Source: Rufibacter sediminis
GTDB taxonomy: Bacteria > Bacteroidota > Bacteroidia > Cytophagales > Hymenobacteraceae
Assembly (NCBI RefSeq): GCF_014269285.1
Contig: NZ_JACOAF010000009.1
Coordinates: 1 to 32,093 of the forward strand
DNA length: 32,093 nt
Direction: 5' to 3'
Within the stretch, counting starts at the first letter, position 1, and every line of letters starts with the position of its first letter. Below are positions 31,920-32,093 of this stretch, in pieces. The position numbers and the translations under genes were made by a program. The notes beneath the pieces were generated by a model. It saw only the letters and a program-made list of their open reading frames with translations, did no database searches and was not told the DNA's origin.

Positions 31920-32093
31920 GTTGTTGGTGTTCTCACCAACGACTTCTACTGCCTTTCAAGTTAGCTATCCGCTTTTGCTCCTCACATCTTTCCTACCGAG
32001 CCTCAAGGCTGGAGTCGCGGTCTGCCCGCGTTTGTCACTTTTCTCCTGGATGAGAAAAGTAACCAAAAGAATCATGAAGAAAAGAAACTCGCT
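31920..32093 (+). repeat. Dispersed structured repeat, copy C (cut by window end)
   Basis: Begins with the palindrome GTTGTTGGTG-ttct-CACCAACGAC (31920-31943). It continues with actgcctttc and gctatccgc, shared with copy B, and from about 31989 matches copies A and B up to the window end (GAAACTCGCT). Same orientation as copy A. The long stem-loop lies beyond the window. Confidence 0.8.

Overview
The window looks like chromosomal DNA of a Bacteroidota bacterium, most likely Cytophagales/Hymenobacteraceae (Rufibacter-, Nibribacter- or Pontibacter-like). This rests on protein families, on candidate promoters with the Bacteroidota -7 box TAnnTTTG, on the lack of Shine-Dalgarno sequences, and on repeat-rich intergenic DNA. 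The genus is inference; no 16S or marker search could be run. No tRNA, rRNA, CRISPR array, transposase or phage gene was seen.

Layout. 1-623: structured dispersed repeat and small palindromes. 624-2183 (-): DUF3050 protein, a 101-aa unknown and a small lipoprotein. 2650-4449 (+): typA/bipA. 4861-6072 (+): secreted OmpA-domain protein. 6206-7282 (-): Gfo/Idh/MocA oxidoreductase. 7605-7796 (+): cold-shock protein. 8133-9044 (+): polysaccharide deacetylase lipoprotein. 9366-22673: sulfur block. 23920-25275 (+): leucine-rich-repeat protein kinase. 25616-27400 (+): GH15 hydrolase. 28166-30340 (-): trehalose-phosphate synthase/phosphatase fusion. 30589-31716 (+): MscS channel. 31717-32093: repeats.

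The sulfur block is a nearly complete route from sulfate to sulfide and into homocysteine. CysD/CysN make APS, and a CysH with the Cys-Cys...CysxxCys cluster motif reduces it; no cysC is present, so APS is probably reduced directly. CysJ/CysI reduce sulfite. CobA plus a precorrin-2 dehydrogenase domain supply siroheme; that dehydrogenase is fused to a TSUP-family membrane transporter. MetX and MetZ put sulfide onto an activated homoserine. An OsmC-like protein lies between them.

The most notable observation is a tiny ORF upstream of cysH encoding MRFCCCSSCCCCC (8 Cys in 13 residues), behind a promoter matching the Bacteroidota consensus (TTG, 19-nt spacer, TACCTTTG). It looks like a cysteine-sensing leader peptide controlling cysHD and perhaps the genes beyond. 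The second is a dispersed element of at least 379 nt (three copies, two cut by the window edges). Its long hairpin has arms that differ completely between copies yet stay self-complementary, while the 10-nt loop is conserved. Several further families of palindromic repeats fill nearly every intergenic gap.
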